Counted from the first letter of the stretch, positions 16,833-27,062 are shown. The stretch: DNA of 33,861 nucleotides from Candidatus Bipolaricaulota bacterium (GCA_018817505.1 JAHITR010000037.1:1-33861), one strand, 5' to 3'. Notes: generated by a model not told the origin, from the sequence alone. Made by a program: numbers and translations.

Positions 16833-18208
16833 CCCTCGTCTCCGTTTCCCGAGAATCGCAATTCGGCGAGCGTGGCGTGGCCGCTTCGCGTTGGCAGGAA
16901 TTGGCCGTGCCCCGCAGATGCATGCAAAGTGCCCTGTTCAAGCAAGATGTCTCCCCTCTGCATGGACATCACCGGGCTTCCAAGAATGTCCATCCCTTCA
17001 TAAGCCGTATACGAAGCATTGGAGTGCTGGGTTGCGTATGTGATGTGAGTTCTGCGCTGGGGATCAAACAGCACAAGGTCGGCATCACTTCCTGGCTGGA
17101 TAACTCCCTTCTGAGGGAAAAGCCCAAAGATGCGAGCCGGATTCTCGCACATGACTTGTGCAAGACGAGACAAGGAGATCCACCCACCATTCACGCCGCC
17201 ATGAAACGCCAACGGCAACATCGTCTCCACTTGCGGCGATCCGTAGGGGGCAGCGAAGAAATCGTCTTCTGGCGTCTTGGCCTTGGCGGCGTGGTCGCTG
17301 GCAATGGTGTCGATCGTCCCATCCGCGAGCGCTTGCCACAGGGCCGTGCGGTCGCTTTCGGATCGTAGAGGCGGACCGATCTTGACCAATGGTCCCTGCT
17401 CGATGAGCGCCTGCTCCGTCAAGGTTAGGTACTGGGGGCATGTCTCTGCATACACTCGATACCCCAGCGCCTTGGCTCGAGCGATCTCCAAAACGCCGAG
17501 AAGGGCGGTCATATGAGGGATGTAAAGCGGACACCCTCCAACTTGAGCCATTGCAATGGCACGGTGCAAGGCTTCAGCTTCAAGAATCGCCGGACGTGTC
17601 TGGACAAAGACATCCCGAGCATTCGCTCCAGCTTCATTGGTCTTGTCCTGCAAATAGTCAGTCGCAAGACCATTCTCGGCATGGACCATGGCCATGCCGC
17701 CCGCAGCACCGAGAATATCCATCGTGCGCATCAACTGGTAATCGTCAGTCATCCACCCCAGTTTGGCGTAGGTCATGAACATCTTGTGTGACGTTACACC
17801 CGCCTCGATCGCTTGAGGAATCTCGTGCGATTGGTGAGCTGGGTCGAACAACCCACCATGGAGTGCGAAATCGAGCACCGATCCGGCCTCACCCTCCTCA
17901 CGGAAGCGGTGGATCGTGTCCATCAATCCTTCGCCTGGCTTGGCATAGGCGAAATGAATCACCGTGGTCACGCCGCCATAGGCGGCAGTGATCGGCAAAC
18001 TCACCAAATCGTCCAGATAGACTGGATGGGTATGCGCATCAATAATGCCTGGGAACACCAGAAGTCCGGTCGCATCCACCGTGCGTTCTGCATTAACAGC
18101 CAGATCACGACCTACGGCAACGATGCGCCCCTGTTCGATGGCCACATCGGCGGCACGAACACCACGCGCCGTGACAATCCTTCCTCCACGAACGATCAGC
18201 TCAGCCAT
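16829..18208 (-). CDS. Dihydropyrimidinase/hydantoinase-type cyclic amidohydrolase
   Basis: FPGIIDAHTHP, HKMFMTYAK (carboxylysine), HAENG, CPQYLTLTEQAL, IASDHAA, C-terminal SNASYTAYEGMDILGSPVMSMQRGDILLEQG. Confidence 0.88.
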   Translation of the reverse strand: MAELIVRGGRIVTARGVRAADVAIEQGRIVAVGRDLAVNAERTVDATGLLVFPGIIDAHTHPVYLDDLVSLPITAAYGGVTTVIHFAYAKPGEGLMDTIHRFREEGEAGSVLDFALHGGLFDPAHQSHEIPQAIEAGVTSHKMFMTYAKLGWMTDDYQLMRTMDILGAAGGMAMVHAENGLATDYLQDKTNEAGANARDVFVQTRPAILEAEALHRAIAMAQVGGCPLYIPHMTALLGVLEIARAKALGYRVYAETCPQYLTLTEQALIEQGPLVKIGPPLRSESDRTALWQALADGTIDTIASDHAAKAKTPEDDFFAAPYGSPQVETMLPLAFHGGVNGGWISLSRLAQVMCENPARIFGLFPQKGVIQPGSDADLVLFDPQRRTHITYATQHSNASYTAYEGMDILGSPVMSMQRGDILLEQGTLHASAGHGQFLPTRSGHATLAELRFSGNGDEG

Positions 18209-18485
18209 CCTACAACCTCCCCCGCAGTTGGTTGCGTCTGAAGCATCACACGGTTTGACAGGATAAAACTTCTAGCCTTGCCTCGCCCAGAGTTTGCCCG
18301 ATCATTGGCCGTTTTGCATCGGATCCTGAACGCAGTAGCCAGCATTGATCCAGACCAGAGAACAAGCTGAGGCCAGATCGGCAATTCGGCGTCGCCCGTC
18401 TGTGCCGTGCAACAATCGAGTAGGATCGAGCTCATCGATGTCTCAAGACGTGGTGGTTGGGTACAATGAGCGGCCGGAGGTTGCC

Positions 18486-19670
18486 ATGTATAGCTACAGA
18501 GAACTGGATGTCCCACAGCAGGTCCTTCCAATCGCCAAATCGGCTTTTGCACTCAGGGTTTCAGAGCAAGGCTCAATTGAGGAATGGCTCTCATCCGCCA
18601 TCGAACATGGCCGACGACTTTATGGCGTCTATGACGGAGACTCGCTCATGTCAGCGTTCATGCTGTACGACTTTGACATGCGCCTGCGAAACTCGGTCGT
18701 TCCCATGGGGGGGATTGGGCTTCTGTGCTCGCGTTTGGATGCACGGGGCAAGGGCGCTGTGCGCACCATGTTGGCCAACGCATTACAGACCATGAGAACA
18801 CAAGGCCATGTGGTTTCAGTGCTTGACCCGTTCAACGAGTCCTTCTATCGCAACTACGGATGGGAGAAATTCTCACGACGCCAAAACATCGAGATAGCTC
18901 CAGGCAATCTGGAGATCCCCGAAGCGGCCGATGCCCACCTCATGGCAACGGATTTGCCTTTCCCAGACGAAGAATCGATGGCGTTCTACAACCACTATGC
19001 AAGCAACCATTACACGCTTGTGCAACGAGGGCACCGCGAGTGGGAAGGGCGCATGACCGTGCGCGAGTGGAGCGAAGACGTGGCAGCTCGTGGCGTCGTG
19101 CGTTTTTCCATGAGCGATCAAACGGTCGGGCTTCTGGAATATGAGCTGTCGCGCAAAGCCTCTGAATATCGCTCGATGTTCACTGTCAATTTGCTGGCAG
19201 CCTCCGACGAGTCAGTCTTGCACGAAATGCTCCGCTATCTCAAGCGATTGTCCCATCAGATCTCAACCCTTCGACTCAACCTCCCATTGGACATTCAGCT
19301 GTGGCCCTACTTCTCGGACCGGCCAGAAAAGCATTCAGTGAGAGACGAATTCATGATCCGCATCCTGTCGATGGAAGCACTCAATGGACTATCCATCGCG
19401 CTGCCTGACATGTCCGTATCCGTGGATGTGCAAGATCCTCAGGCCGCATGGAACCAAGGTGTGTGGGCAGTAAGCATTGAGTCAGGAATCCTTCGAGTGA
19501 AGAAAGGGGAGCGTGCCGATATTCGTTGCGGAATTGGGGCGCTATCGAGTGTGATCTCAGGGTTCTCAACCTTCGCTGAGCTGCTGGCTGCACGGCGCGC
19601 CGAGGCTCTTGAGAGCTATCGTGGGCAGGATTTTCCCAAAACCGTCCCCTTCCTTGCCGACCACTTCTAG
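18486..19670 (+). CDS. Eis-like GNAT N-acetyltransferase with C-terminal SCP2-like domain
   Basis: GGIGLLCSRLDARGKGAVRTMLANALQTMRTQGHVVSVLDPFNESFYRNYGWEKF; SD ggagg before ATG 18486. Confidence 0.85.
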   Translation: MYSYRELDVPQQVLPIAKSAFALRVSEQGSIEEWLSSAIEHGRRLYGVYDGDSLMSAFMLYDFDMRLRNSVVPMGGIGLLCSRLDARGKGAVRTMLANALQTMRTQGHVVSVLDPFNESFYRNYGWEKFSRRQNIEIAPGNLEIPEAADAHLMATDLPFPDEESMAFYNHYASNHYTLVQRGHREWEGRMTVREWSEDVAARGVVRFSMSDQTVGLLEYELSRKASEYRSMFTVNLLAASDESVLHEMLRYLKRLSHQISTLRLNLPLDIQLWPYFSDRPEKHSVRDEFMIRILSMEALNGLSIALPDMSVSVDVQDPQAAWNQGVWAVSIESGILRVKKGERADIRCGIGALSSVISGFSTFAELLAARRAEALESYRGQDFPKTVPFLADHF

Positions 19671-19744
19671 GGATCACAAGCCTAGCAAAGACCGTAGATC
19701 GATGCGAATCTGTATACTTGGCCGAAAGCAGAGCAGGAGGCGAG

Positions 19745-20209
19745 ATGGATGCGCAACGGGCTGCCCGATATGAGCGGCTGACAGAACAGTTACGTGGCTT
19801 AATTGAGGGCAAATCGCCGTCGCTTCAAGCAGCGATGGCCACGATCTGCGCCGTAATGCATGCCAAGATGCAGCATCATTCTTGGACGGGATTCTATTTT
19901 GTGGCGGAAGAAGACGAACTCCATGTCGGCCCCTATCAAGGTCCCGTCGCATGCCAAATTCTCAAAGGCCAAGGTGTCTGCCTCCATGCTGCGTCGACCC
20001 AAACGCCTGTCGTCGTGCCCGATGTCCACGCCTTTCCGGGCCACATCGCTTGTGATGCTCGATCGCAAAGCGAGATCGTTCTTCCTCTCGTCAAGGAAGG
20101 CCGCGTCGTTGCAGTGTTTGATGTCGATTCGACAGAACTGAATCAATTCAGTGCATCCGACATCGCCCCCCTGGCCAAAATCCTGGAGCTCCTGACTCCC
20201 TATCTGTAG
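19745..20209 (+). CDS. GAF-domain free methionine-(R)-sulfoxide reductase (fRMsr)
   Basis: WTGFYFV, VGPYQGPVACQILKGQGVC, VPDVHAFPGHIACDARSQSEIVLPL; all three fRMsr cysteines present; SD aggagg. Confidence 0.93.
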   Translation: MDAQRAARYERLTEQLRGLIEGKSPSLQAAMATICAVMHAKMQHHSWTGFYFVAEEDELHVGPYQGPVACQILKGQGVCLHAASTQTPVVVPDVHAFPGHIACDARSQSEIVLPLVKEGRVVAVFDVDSTELNQFSASDIAPLAKILELLTPYL

Positions 20210-20394
20210 TTCATTCGTTGCTGCCATGGATAGGAAGGATTAGATCTAGGTCCACAGAAAAGGCAAACTGAACGAATCTCACCACCATTCGTGTCACTTG
20301 ACGTGTGTCAAGCGGTGGGGCATGAAGCGCACGGTACAGGGATCATGTTCAACGACTCCCAGCGTTTCGCGGCTGCGACATGCCTCTCGACGCT

Positions 20395-21711
20395 CTAGGA
20401 CCTTCTGCCGTAGCGAGCGACCACCTGGAACATCGCGTCCGCTCCAAATTGAACGGCCTCAATTGGGATACGCTCGTCGGCTGCGTGAATGGTCTCGAAG
20501 AAATTGAGCCCTGCAGGCAGGTTCATCGGAGTGAACCCGTAGGTCTGTATTCCCAACCTGTCGAAAAATCGCGCGTCTGAGCTACCGGGCAGCAGATACG
20601 GAACCTGATGCGAACCTGGATGGGCCTCTGCAAGAACGTCGGCAAGAAGAGGAAACAGACTTAAATCTACGTTCGTCTTGCCCTCGTCATAAAACACGAT
20701 CTCAAATTCCAGCTTCTCTCCTAGCGATCTCTCCATCTCAACAAACAAGTCGTGGGGCGTGAATCCAGGTAACAAACGAGCGTCCAATCCAAGAACAATC
20801 TCCGATGGAATGACATTGGGCTTTTCGCCACCACGCACAATCGTCGCGTTCACGGTGTTGCGAAACAGCGGCTCAAGATTGCGTCCCGTTTCTCCCAGCC
20901 GGTCCAGGACCCGATCCGTCCACTGTGCGTTGAGCAGCAGCCGGAAAAGGAACCGCTTCGGCCATGTTAGGGCTTCGGCCATGGCGTGCACCATGTGTTC
21001 TGTGACGGGCGTGATGTGAATCGGCAAACGAAGACGATTGAGTCTCGTCAGCACACGTCCCAGTTGAGCCATGCTCCCATCGCGCATGGGGCGAGCGCCG
21101 TGGCCACCCGGCCCGCGAATCGTCGCTTCGATCCAACAAGGCTGCTTCTCGCCAGATTGAATCATGTAGATCGGCGTGTCCCCGATGTACAGCGGGAACC
21201 CGCCAAACTCGCCCAATGCATAGCGAACTCCCTCGAAAAGTGAGGGATGGGCTTCCACCAAATACCTGGCTCCTAGCGTACCTCCAGCTTCTTCGTCACA
21301 CAGAGCGGCAAACAAGATATCGCCTTGCGGTTGCCGATCATGGGATGCCGTCCGAAGCAGAGCGTCCACCATCATGGCAATGCCAGCCTTCATGTCCAGC
21401 GCACCGCGCCCCCAAACGCAGCCATCCTGTATCCGCCCCTCGAACGGTGGAACCGACCACAACTGATGGGCAGTGGTGACCACATCGACATGACCAAACA
21501 GGAGCAGTGCTGGCGCCTCTCCCGAACCAGGGAATCGGGCGACCAAATTCGGGCGTGCAACATCCTTGGACACAATGGACGTCTCGATGCCCGCTGAGCT
21601 TAGCAAGTCGTTCAGATAGTCGATGCACGCGGCTTCGTTGCCAGGAGGATTGGTCGTATCAAATCGGATCAGGTTCTGCAGAATCGTCACTGCGGTTTGC
21701 TGCGCCATCAC
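20395..21711 (-). CDS. M20/M25/M40 family metallopeptidase
   Basis: RFDTTNPPGNE, LLFGHVDVV, WGRGALDMKAGIAMMV, CDEEAGGTLGARYLVE. Confidence 0.93.
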   Translation of the reverse strand: MMAQQTAVTILQNLIRFDTTNPPGNEAACIDYLNDLLSSAGIETSIVSKDVARPNLVARFPGSGEAPALLLFGHVDVVTTAHQLWSVPPFEGRIQDGCVWGRGALDMKAGIAMMVDALLRTASHDRQPQGDILFAALCDEEAGGTLGARYLVEAHPSLFEGVRYALGEFGGFPLYIGDTPIYMIQSGEKQPCWIEATIRGPGGHGARPMRDGSMAQLGRVLTRLNRLRLPIHITPVTEHMVHAMAEALTWPKRFLFRLLLNAQWTDRVLDRLGETGRNLEPLFRNTVNATIVRGGEKPNVIPSEIVLGLDARLLPGFTPHDLFVEMERSLGEKLEFEIVFYDEGKTNVDLSLFPLLADVLAEAHPGSHQVPYLLPGSSDARFFDRLGIQTYGFTPMNLPAGLNFFETIHAADERIPIEAVQFGADAMFQVVARYGRRS

Positions 21712-21900
21712 TTCTCCCTTTCATCCATGCCCATGCACCATACAGGGTGAGATCGGAAGTCACAAATCAAACAACCCCGCTTCAGACTTTCTGCCAATGG
21801 ATGCGGCTTTCTTGCCACCCTAATGAGCAGTTCTGCGCAACGTCTTCAGAGTGCTTGTCGCCTGAACACAGTTTTGATCTAATAGCGCGAGGTGATTGGC

Positions 21901-22668
21901 ATGAGAAGACTCGTCTTGTCCATTCTTGTCATCGGCAGCATCGCACTGGCAGGAGCATCAGAACCCGTGAGTGTGGGCTATCTCGGACATTCCTGTTTCA
22001 CCATTCAGGCCAGCGAGGGGCCTATCATCATGATCGACCCCTACGCATCCTATGTCCCCTTCCCCGCATTGCCACAGCCGGCCGACGTCGTGCTCATGAC
22101 ACATGCTCACATCGACCATTGTCCGGCGTGTCACGGAGAAGCCAACCGCTATACAGGAGATCCAATCGTTGTCGCTCCCTGGGACAGTCAAGGACGAATT
22201 CGCGAAGGCAACTGGCGCATCACTGACGATGTGCTGGTTCGATTCACAGAAGCAAGTCACGTGACAGCAGGAGGCGGTGGCCAAGGCTACGTGTGTCTAT
22301 TCAGCTTTGAAGTCGGTGGCATTCGGTTTGCCCATCTTGGAGACGTAGGAAAATTGCTGACTGGATCTCAGATGGCTGCGCTCGCAGGGGTCGAGGTGTT
22401 GTTCCTTCCCGTTGGCGGTGCCTACACCATCAATGCCGCAGAAGCCATGACCGTTATTGCTCAGTTACCCTCTGTGAAGGTCGTGCTGCCGATGCACTAT
22501 CGTGTCGATGGCATCACGCCTTGGCCAGACATGGCGCCACTGACTGACTTCACGGTGCTAGCCGATACGCTGTATCCCGTGCTCACGAAAGACGCGGATC
22601 AGGTGATCGTCGATTCCGAATCGTTGCCTGAATCAGTCGAGATTTGGGTTCTCGATTTCAAGAAATAG
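21901..22668 (+). CDS. Exported MBL-fold metallohydrolase (UlaG-like)
   Basis: Signal peptide MRRLVLSILVIGSIALAGA; GHSCFTI, DPYAS, THAHIDHCPAC, AHLGDVGKLL, LPMHYRVDG. Alternative GTG start at 21892. Confidence 0.85.
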   Translation: MRRLVLSILVIGSIALAGASEPVSVGYLGHSCFTIQASEGPIIMIDPYASYVPFPALPQPADVVLMTHAHIDHCPACHGEANRYTGDPIVVAPWDSQGRIREGNWRITDDVLVRFTEASHVTAGGGGQGYVCLFSFEVGGIRFAHLGDVGKLLTGSQMAALAGVEVLFLPVGGAYTINAAEAMTVIAQLPSVKVVLPMHYRVDGITPWPDMAPLTDFTVLADTLYPVLTKDADQVIVDSESLPESVEIWVLDFKK

Positions 22669-22670
22669 CC

Positions 22671-23114
22671 TCATCTGTCCTGGTCGGGGGAATTGATGGC
22701 AGCGGACTCAAATTGAGTCAATAGCTTCTGATACTCCATTCGTAACAGCGTTTCCTCAGATCCGATCCGTGAAGACAGCAGCTGGCCTAGAATAGCACGC
22801 AGGACGAGCATCAGCGGATAGGTGGCCGCGAATATCGCAAGCACGATCTTTGATCGAGTGCCCACGAACATCAATCCAGGCAGAATGAACACCAGGTTCA
22901 GCGGCAAGGTTTTGCGCACCCATACTTTGCAACGAACGGCGCGCGCTGCTCGCAGCAATAGAGCCTCATTGGCCCTGGCTGGAGCATCGGGATGTCGAGG
23001 AGCGTTGGCCAATTCGTCACGCATCCGGCAGCAGGCATCCTGATGGATGCCTGCAAGGGAATTTGGGCGTGCCGGTCGTCTTGAGGTTCGTTGATTCTGT
23101 CGCACCATGCTCAT
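22671..23114 (-). CDS. Small membrane protein of unknown function (paralog of 27063-27569)
   Basis: Central hydrophobic hairpin; alignable with 27063-27569 over ~70 residues; ggag upstream of ATG. Confidence 0.6.
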   Translation of the reverse strand: MSMVRQNQRTSRRPARPNSLAGIHQDACCRMRDELANAPRHPDAPARANEALLLRAARAVRCKVWVRKTLPLNLVFILPGLMFVGTRSKIVLAIFAATYPLMLVLRAILGQLLSSRIGSEETLLRMEYQKLLTQFESAAINSPDQDR

Positions 23115-23179
23115 GACTCCACACTTGATCATGTTTATGAAGATTTCGTGTGTAAATCAGAGCAACAGCTCCCGACGCT

Positions 23180-24985
23180 TCAGTCCGGCGACGGCGCCCG
23201 CAGGGCCTCCTCAGACACGAATCCGTCTTTATCCCACCCAAGCTCTTCGTAGGCGCCTACGAGCATGGAGGCCAAATGGGGCACAGTCCCCAAGGTGCCG
23301 CCATCCTCAAGCGGCATTCTCAGCAACGGCGGCAGACAATCGTCGATCGCCGTCGACCCACGTTGCTGGTTCATCCATCGCTTCAATGCAAGGATTCGCT
23401 TGCCTTGATGCATCAACTCATCCAAGGAGACGTCCCACCCCGTTACTGCATTGACAGCACCCACAACGAGGTCGCTTCCAGGATTTTGAAACTGACACCA
23501 ATCGAGCGCATTGTACAACGCCCGCCAGATCATTTGCCGCGCTGCAATTCGCCCCTTCTCAGCGCTCGACTCCAATCGGTCACCTGGTGAGATTCCCAGC
23601 GAGCTCAATTCAATCTGCCCCGTGTCGACGGAATACATGTCGCCTTGCATATGACAGGCTCCTCTGGCTGAAAGCGCATAGGCAACGGCTTGGCCGTGAA
23701 AGGCTCGCGGATCGTGCATCGGCACTTCCATGCCACGGACAGTCACCGCGAGTTCTGGAACTCCGGCGTCGCGAGCCATGCGCTGACTTCCCTGGGCCAT
23801 CTGCTCCCCGAATCCCCTCGTGCGAGCGATCGCTTCAATCGCAGGAGCAAGCATCTCCGCGTTCCCATATCGGATCTCGATGCCATCGATATGCGTTGGA
23901 TCAAGAATGCCGCGCTCGGACAGCTCGCAGACAAGGGCGAGAGTTCCGCCTGTCGAGATGGTGTCCATTCCGAAAACATTGCACAGATGCCCAGCATGGA
24001 TCACGGACTCCAAGTCGTCGATTTGGAGCATGGAGCCAAGCGCACCCAAGGTCTCATACTCAGGCCCATCGGCATGATCGAGCCCGTACTTGGGAGCCCG
24101 CGTCTCCCTGCCACAGGCAATTGGACACTTGTAGCAGGCTCGGCCTCGAACAAGGAACTCCTCCGTCATGCGAACTCCAGATAGGCTCCCAGCTCCATCC
24201 CATTCACCCATCTGAAAATTGCGGATGGGAAGATCGCCATACATCGCTGCCATGTCCAAGTACCCAGCCGTGCCTGCCATCCGAATAGCACCGGCTGCCA
24301 TGTCCTCAGAGGTATGCTCGTAGATGGCAGCCACAATCCCAGCCAGCTTCTCTGGATACGCAACAGGAAGCTCCCCGCTGCCTCGCACGGCAATCGCCTT
24401 GAGGTTCTTGGATCCCATCACTGCACCGAGACCACAACGTCCGGCAGCGCGGCCGTGATCGTTGATGATGGACGCATACTTCACGCCGTTTTCTCCGGCA
24501 ACGCCAATGCAGGCCACACGGACCTTGGAATCGCCCAGTTGTTCGCGAATCGCAGCCTGGGTCTGGTAGGTGTTCAGTCCCATCAGATCCCCTGCGTCTC
24601 GCAGTTCGGCCACACCGTCACGGACGAGCAGCCACACAGGCGTCTCTGATCGGCCCACGATCTCCACACCGTCGAAGCCAGCAAAACGCAACTCCGGCCC
24701 AAAGAAGCCTCCGCTATTCGACTCTCCCCACAATTCTGTGAGCGGAGAAATGGCGCAGACACTGAATCGTCCTGCTGACGGCAAATCCGTGCCGACAATC
24801 GGGCTCGTCGTCCAAATGAGCGGATTCCCCGGTCCCAGAGGATCAATGTCAGCCACAGCTGTGTTGGCGATGATTGCCGCGGACCATCCGCTCCCCCCCA
24901 GTAGCGAGCGCGCTGTTTTCGAATCTGCGGAAGTCTTGATAAATTGGCCAGTGCCTAAATCGACGTGCAGCATGCGCAACTTCAT
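23180..24985 (-). CDS. aor: Tungsten-dependent aldehyde:ferredoxin oxidoreductase family protein
   Basis: HVDLGTGQ, GGSGWSAAI, SNSGGFFGPELRFAGFDGVEIVG, CIGVAGENGVKYASIINDHGRAAGRCGLGAVMGSKNLKAIAVRG, CYKCPIACGR. Confidence 0.95.
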   Translation of the reverse strand: MKLRMLHVDLGTGQFIKTSADSKTARSLLGGSGWSAAIIANTAVADIDPLGPGNPLIWTTSPIVGTDLPSAGRFSVCAISPLTELWGESNSGGFFGPELRFAGFDGVEIVGRSETPVWLLVRDGVAELRDAGDLMGLNTYQTQAAIREQLGDSKVRVACIGVAGENGVKYASIINDHGRAAGRCGLGAVMGSKNLKAIAVRGSGELPVAYPEKLAGIVAAIYEHTSEDMAAGAIRMAGTAGYLDMAAMYGDLPIRNFQMGEWDGAGSLSGVRMTEEFLVRGRACYKCPIACGRETRAPKYGLDHADGPEYETLGALGSMLQIDDLESVIHAGHLCNVFGMDTISTGGTLALVCELSERGILDPTHIDGIEIRYGNAEMLAPAIEAIARTRGFGEQMAQGSQRMARDAGVPELAVTVRGMEVPMHDPRAFHGQAVAYALSARGACHMQGDMYSVDTGQIELSSLGISPGDRLESSAEKGRIAARQMIWRALYNALDWCQFQNPGSDLVVGAVNAVTGWDVSLDELMHQGKRILALKRWMNQQRGSTAIDDCLPPLLRMPLEDGGTLGTVPHLASMLVGAYEELGWDKDGFVSEEALRAPSPD

Positions 24986-24986
24986 T

Positions 24987-26150
24987 TCAGAAGCCAATAG
25001 CGTGTCCTTTGTAGACAGCCTCGAACAACCGCCGCAGTTCAGCCGACGTCGCCGACCGGCCAGATGTGATCATTTGCGTATCGTTCTCGGCGTCAGCCAC
25101 CATCTTGTCCAATACGCTCTCGAAATCAGCTTGACTGATCCCTGCATCCTCAAGCGACAGCGGATTGCCGACTTGACTTGCCAAATGGCGCACTGCCTGC
25201 GCCAAGGTGCGTGCGCCCTGTTCTCCACCTGCAGACGAGATGCCAATCCTAGCTGCCAGCAAGGCAGCCCTGTCAGGAGCTTCGCGGGAAATGAATTCGA
25301 GGGTATAAGGCAAGCACAAACTGACCGCTCGACCGTGCGGAAGCTCCAACATCGCTCCAAGCGTATGGCCCATGGCGTGCGCCATGGACGCCATGGAGTT
25401 GCCGAACCCTAAACCAGCACTCGTCGCTGCATGATGCAGATGTGTTCGCGCTTCCATGTCCGTTCCATCCTCGACAGCTCGGACGAGGAAGTCGAACACA
25501 TCGGCCGCTGCGTGTGCACACAGTCCGTCCGTCATGTCGGTATGCCAGGTGCTTGTGTAGCCCTCGATGGCGTGCGTCAATGCGTCCAGACCCGTATCTG
25601 CGGTGAGCTGCCTGGGCATAGCGGCTGCCATGGCTGGATCCACCAGTGCCAGATCAGGGGTATTCTCCCAGTTGCCCAATCCCATCTTGCGTCGCTCGAT
25701 CGGATCCGTCAGCACGATGGCCCAAGTCACGTCGGCACCCGTCCCACTCGTTGTGGGGATGGTCAGCAGACGCGCCTTGTTGCGCAATCCCAGATCTATG
25801 AAGGGATTGATCTGTGCTGGTTGAAGATCTGGACGCTCATACAGAACCCAAATCGCCTTGGCAGCATCCAGTGGAGACCCTCCTCCCACCGCCACAATCC
25901 AGTCAGGCTCGAATTCCCTGGCGATGTCGGCCCCACGCTGAACCGTCGGAATCTCGGGATTGGCCTCAACCTCTGAAAAGACGTGAATCTGGAATCCTTC
26001 CGCAGCAAGCCGGTCCACGACCCGTTCTGCAAGCCCCGCTTTCACGATTCCCGGATCCGATACGACGAGAGCTCGATTCCCCCGGATCGTAGAGATCGAA
26101 TCAAGGGCATCTTCACCAAACACAATGCGCGGAGATACGAAGGTCCACAT
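24987..26150 (-). CDS. Iron-containing alcohol dehydrogenase
   Basis: VAVGGGSPLDAAKAIWVL, TIPTTSGTGADVT, TGLDALTHAIEGY, AMGHTLGAMLELPHGRAVSLCLP. Confidence 0.95.
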   Translation of the reverse strand: MWTFVSPRIVFGEDALDSISTIRGNRALVVSDPGIVKAGLAERVVDRLAAEGFQIHVFSEVEANPEIPTVQRGADIAREFEPDWIVAVGGGSPLDAAKAIWVLYERPDLQPAQINPFIDLGLRNKARLLTIPTTSGTGADVTWAIVLTDPIERRKMGLGNWENTPDLALVDPAMAAAMPRQLTADTGLDALTHAIEGYTSTWHTDMTDGLCAHAAADVFDFLVRAVEDGTDMEARTHLHHAATSAGLGFGNSMASMAHAMGHTLGAMLELPHGRAVSLCLPYTLEFISREAPDRAALLAARIGISSAGGEQGARTLAQAVRHLASQVGNPLSLEDAGISQADFESVLDKMVADAENDTQMITSGRSATSAELRRLFEAVYKGHAIGF

Positions 26151-26159
26151 GACGTCCTC

Positions 26160-26573
26160 CTAGGCTTCAGGCCATTGCGTGGGAACCAAGGCACAGCAAG
26201 ACACAATCTCCTTAGCAGCCTTGGGATAACGCATCACCTTCATCAGATCTCCCTGCAGCTTGAGCTTGCGCATCATCATCCCTTGAATGGGATCTAGCGC
26301 TCCATCAATCACCTTGCGCCATGTTCCGTAGGGTGCGCTCACGCGAAACGCGGCGGGCTTCTCATCAGAGGCGTTGAGTATGGAAGCCTCGGGACTCTTG
26401 CCGTGATGGAGGCCTAGAAACAAGTAGGCCGTATCTGGGAATGCTTCGTCTGGCTGAATCTCGAACACAAAATCGCCTTCCCAGTTCTTGGCCGAGCTTT
26501 CGTAGGACTCGGACTCGTTCAGCAATCGGGACAGTTCCTTGATCCATTCGTCGGACGGAAATCGATAAGACAT
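26160..26573 (-). CDS. SCP2 sterol-binding-domain-like small protein
   Basis: FVFEIQPDEAFPDTAYLFLGLHHGK...FRVSAPYGTWRKVIDGALDPIQGMMMRKLKLQGDLMKVMRY matches the SCP2 pattern; SD aaggag. Confidence 0.8.
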   Translation of the reverse strand: MSYRFPSDEWIKELSRLLNESESYESSAKNWEGDFVFEIQPDEAFPDTAYLFLGLHHGKSPEASILNASDEKPAAFRVSAPYGTWRKVIDGALDPIQGMMMRKLKLQGDLMKVMRYPKAAKEIVSCCALVPTQWPEA

Positions 26574-26689
26574 ATGGGTCTCCTTGCCATACTTCAGGTT
26601 CGTCGATGATCAACATCTTGGCCGACGAAGGCAAGACGCTCTTTCAAAGGGCGTTCGCTGCGACTACACTTTCGCGGGTCGGAGGAACG

Positions 26690-26965
26690 ATGAGAAGACG
26701 GCTAGAGGCACGGGTGCACGGATTGGTTCAGGGCGTCTTCTTTCGGCACTTCACTCGAAGTACGGCGCAAGAATTGGGGCTTTCTGGGACCGTGGCCAAC
26801 TGCCCCGACGGTACGGTGTTTGTCGTCGCTGAGGGTCCGCAAGAAAGCTTGGACAGGCTTCTTGATTGGTTAAAACGCGGGCCCGAGCTGGCGCGCGTAG
26901 AGCGTGTGGACGTCCAATGGAGCCAACCTTCGGGCCCTCAATCCGGTTTTGCCATTCTCAGATAG
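26690..26965 (+). CDS. acyP: Acylphosphatase
   Basis: RRLEARVHGLVQGVFFRHFTRSTAQELGLSGTVANCPDGTVFVVAEGP; SD ggagg before ATG 26690. Confidence 0.95.
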   Translation: MRRRLEARVHGLVQGVFFRHFTRSTAQELGLSGTVANCPDGTVFVVAEGPQESLDRLLDWLKRGPELARVERVDVQWSQPSGPQSGFAILR

Positions 26966-27062
26966 GGCATGACACACTTCCACAGCCTGGACCTCGGTTC
27001 TACATGCGGATCGGGGGTAACATGCGCTACGCAGTACAGGAACTGCAGGCGGCGATCTCCGA

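Noticed and set aside
23587-24288. 233-aa and 164-aa + ORFs antisense to the AOR gene
   Set aside because: Antisense shadow of a highly conserved enzyme; no independent support.
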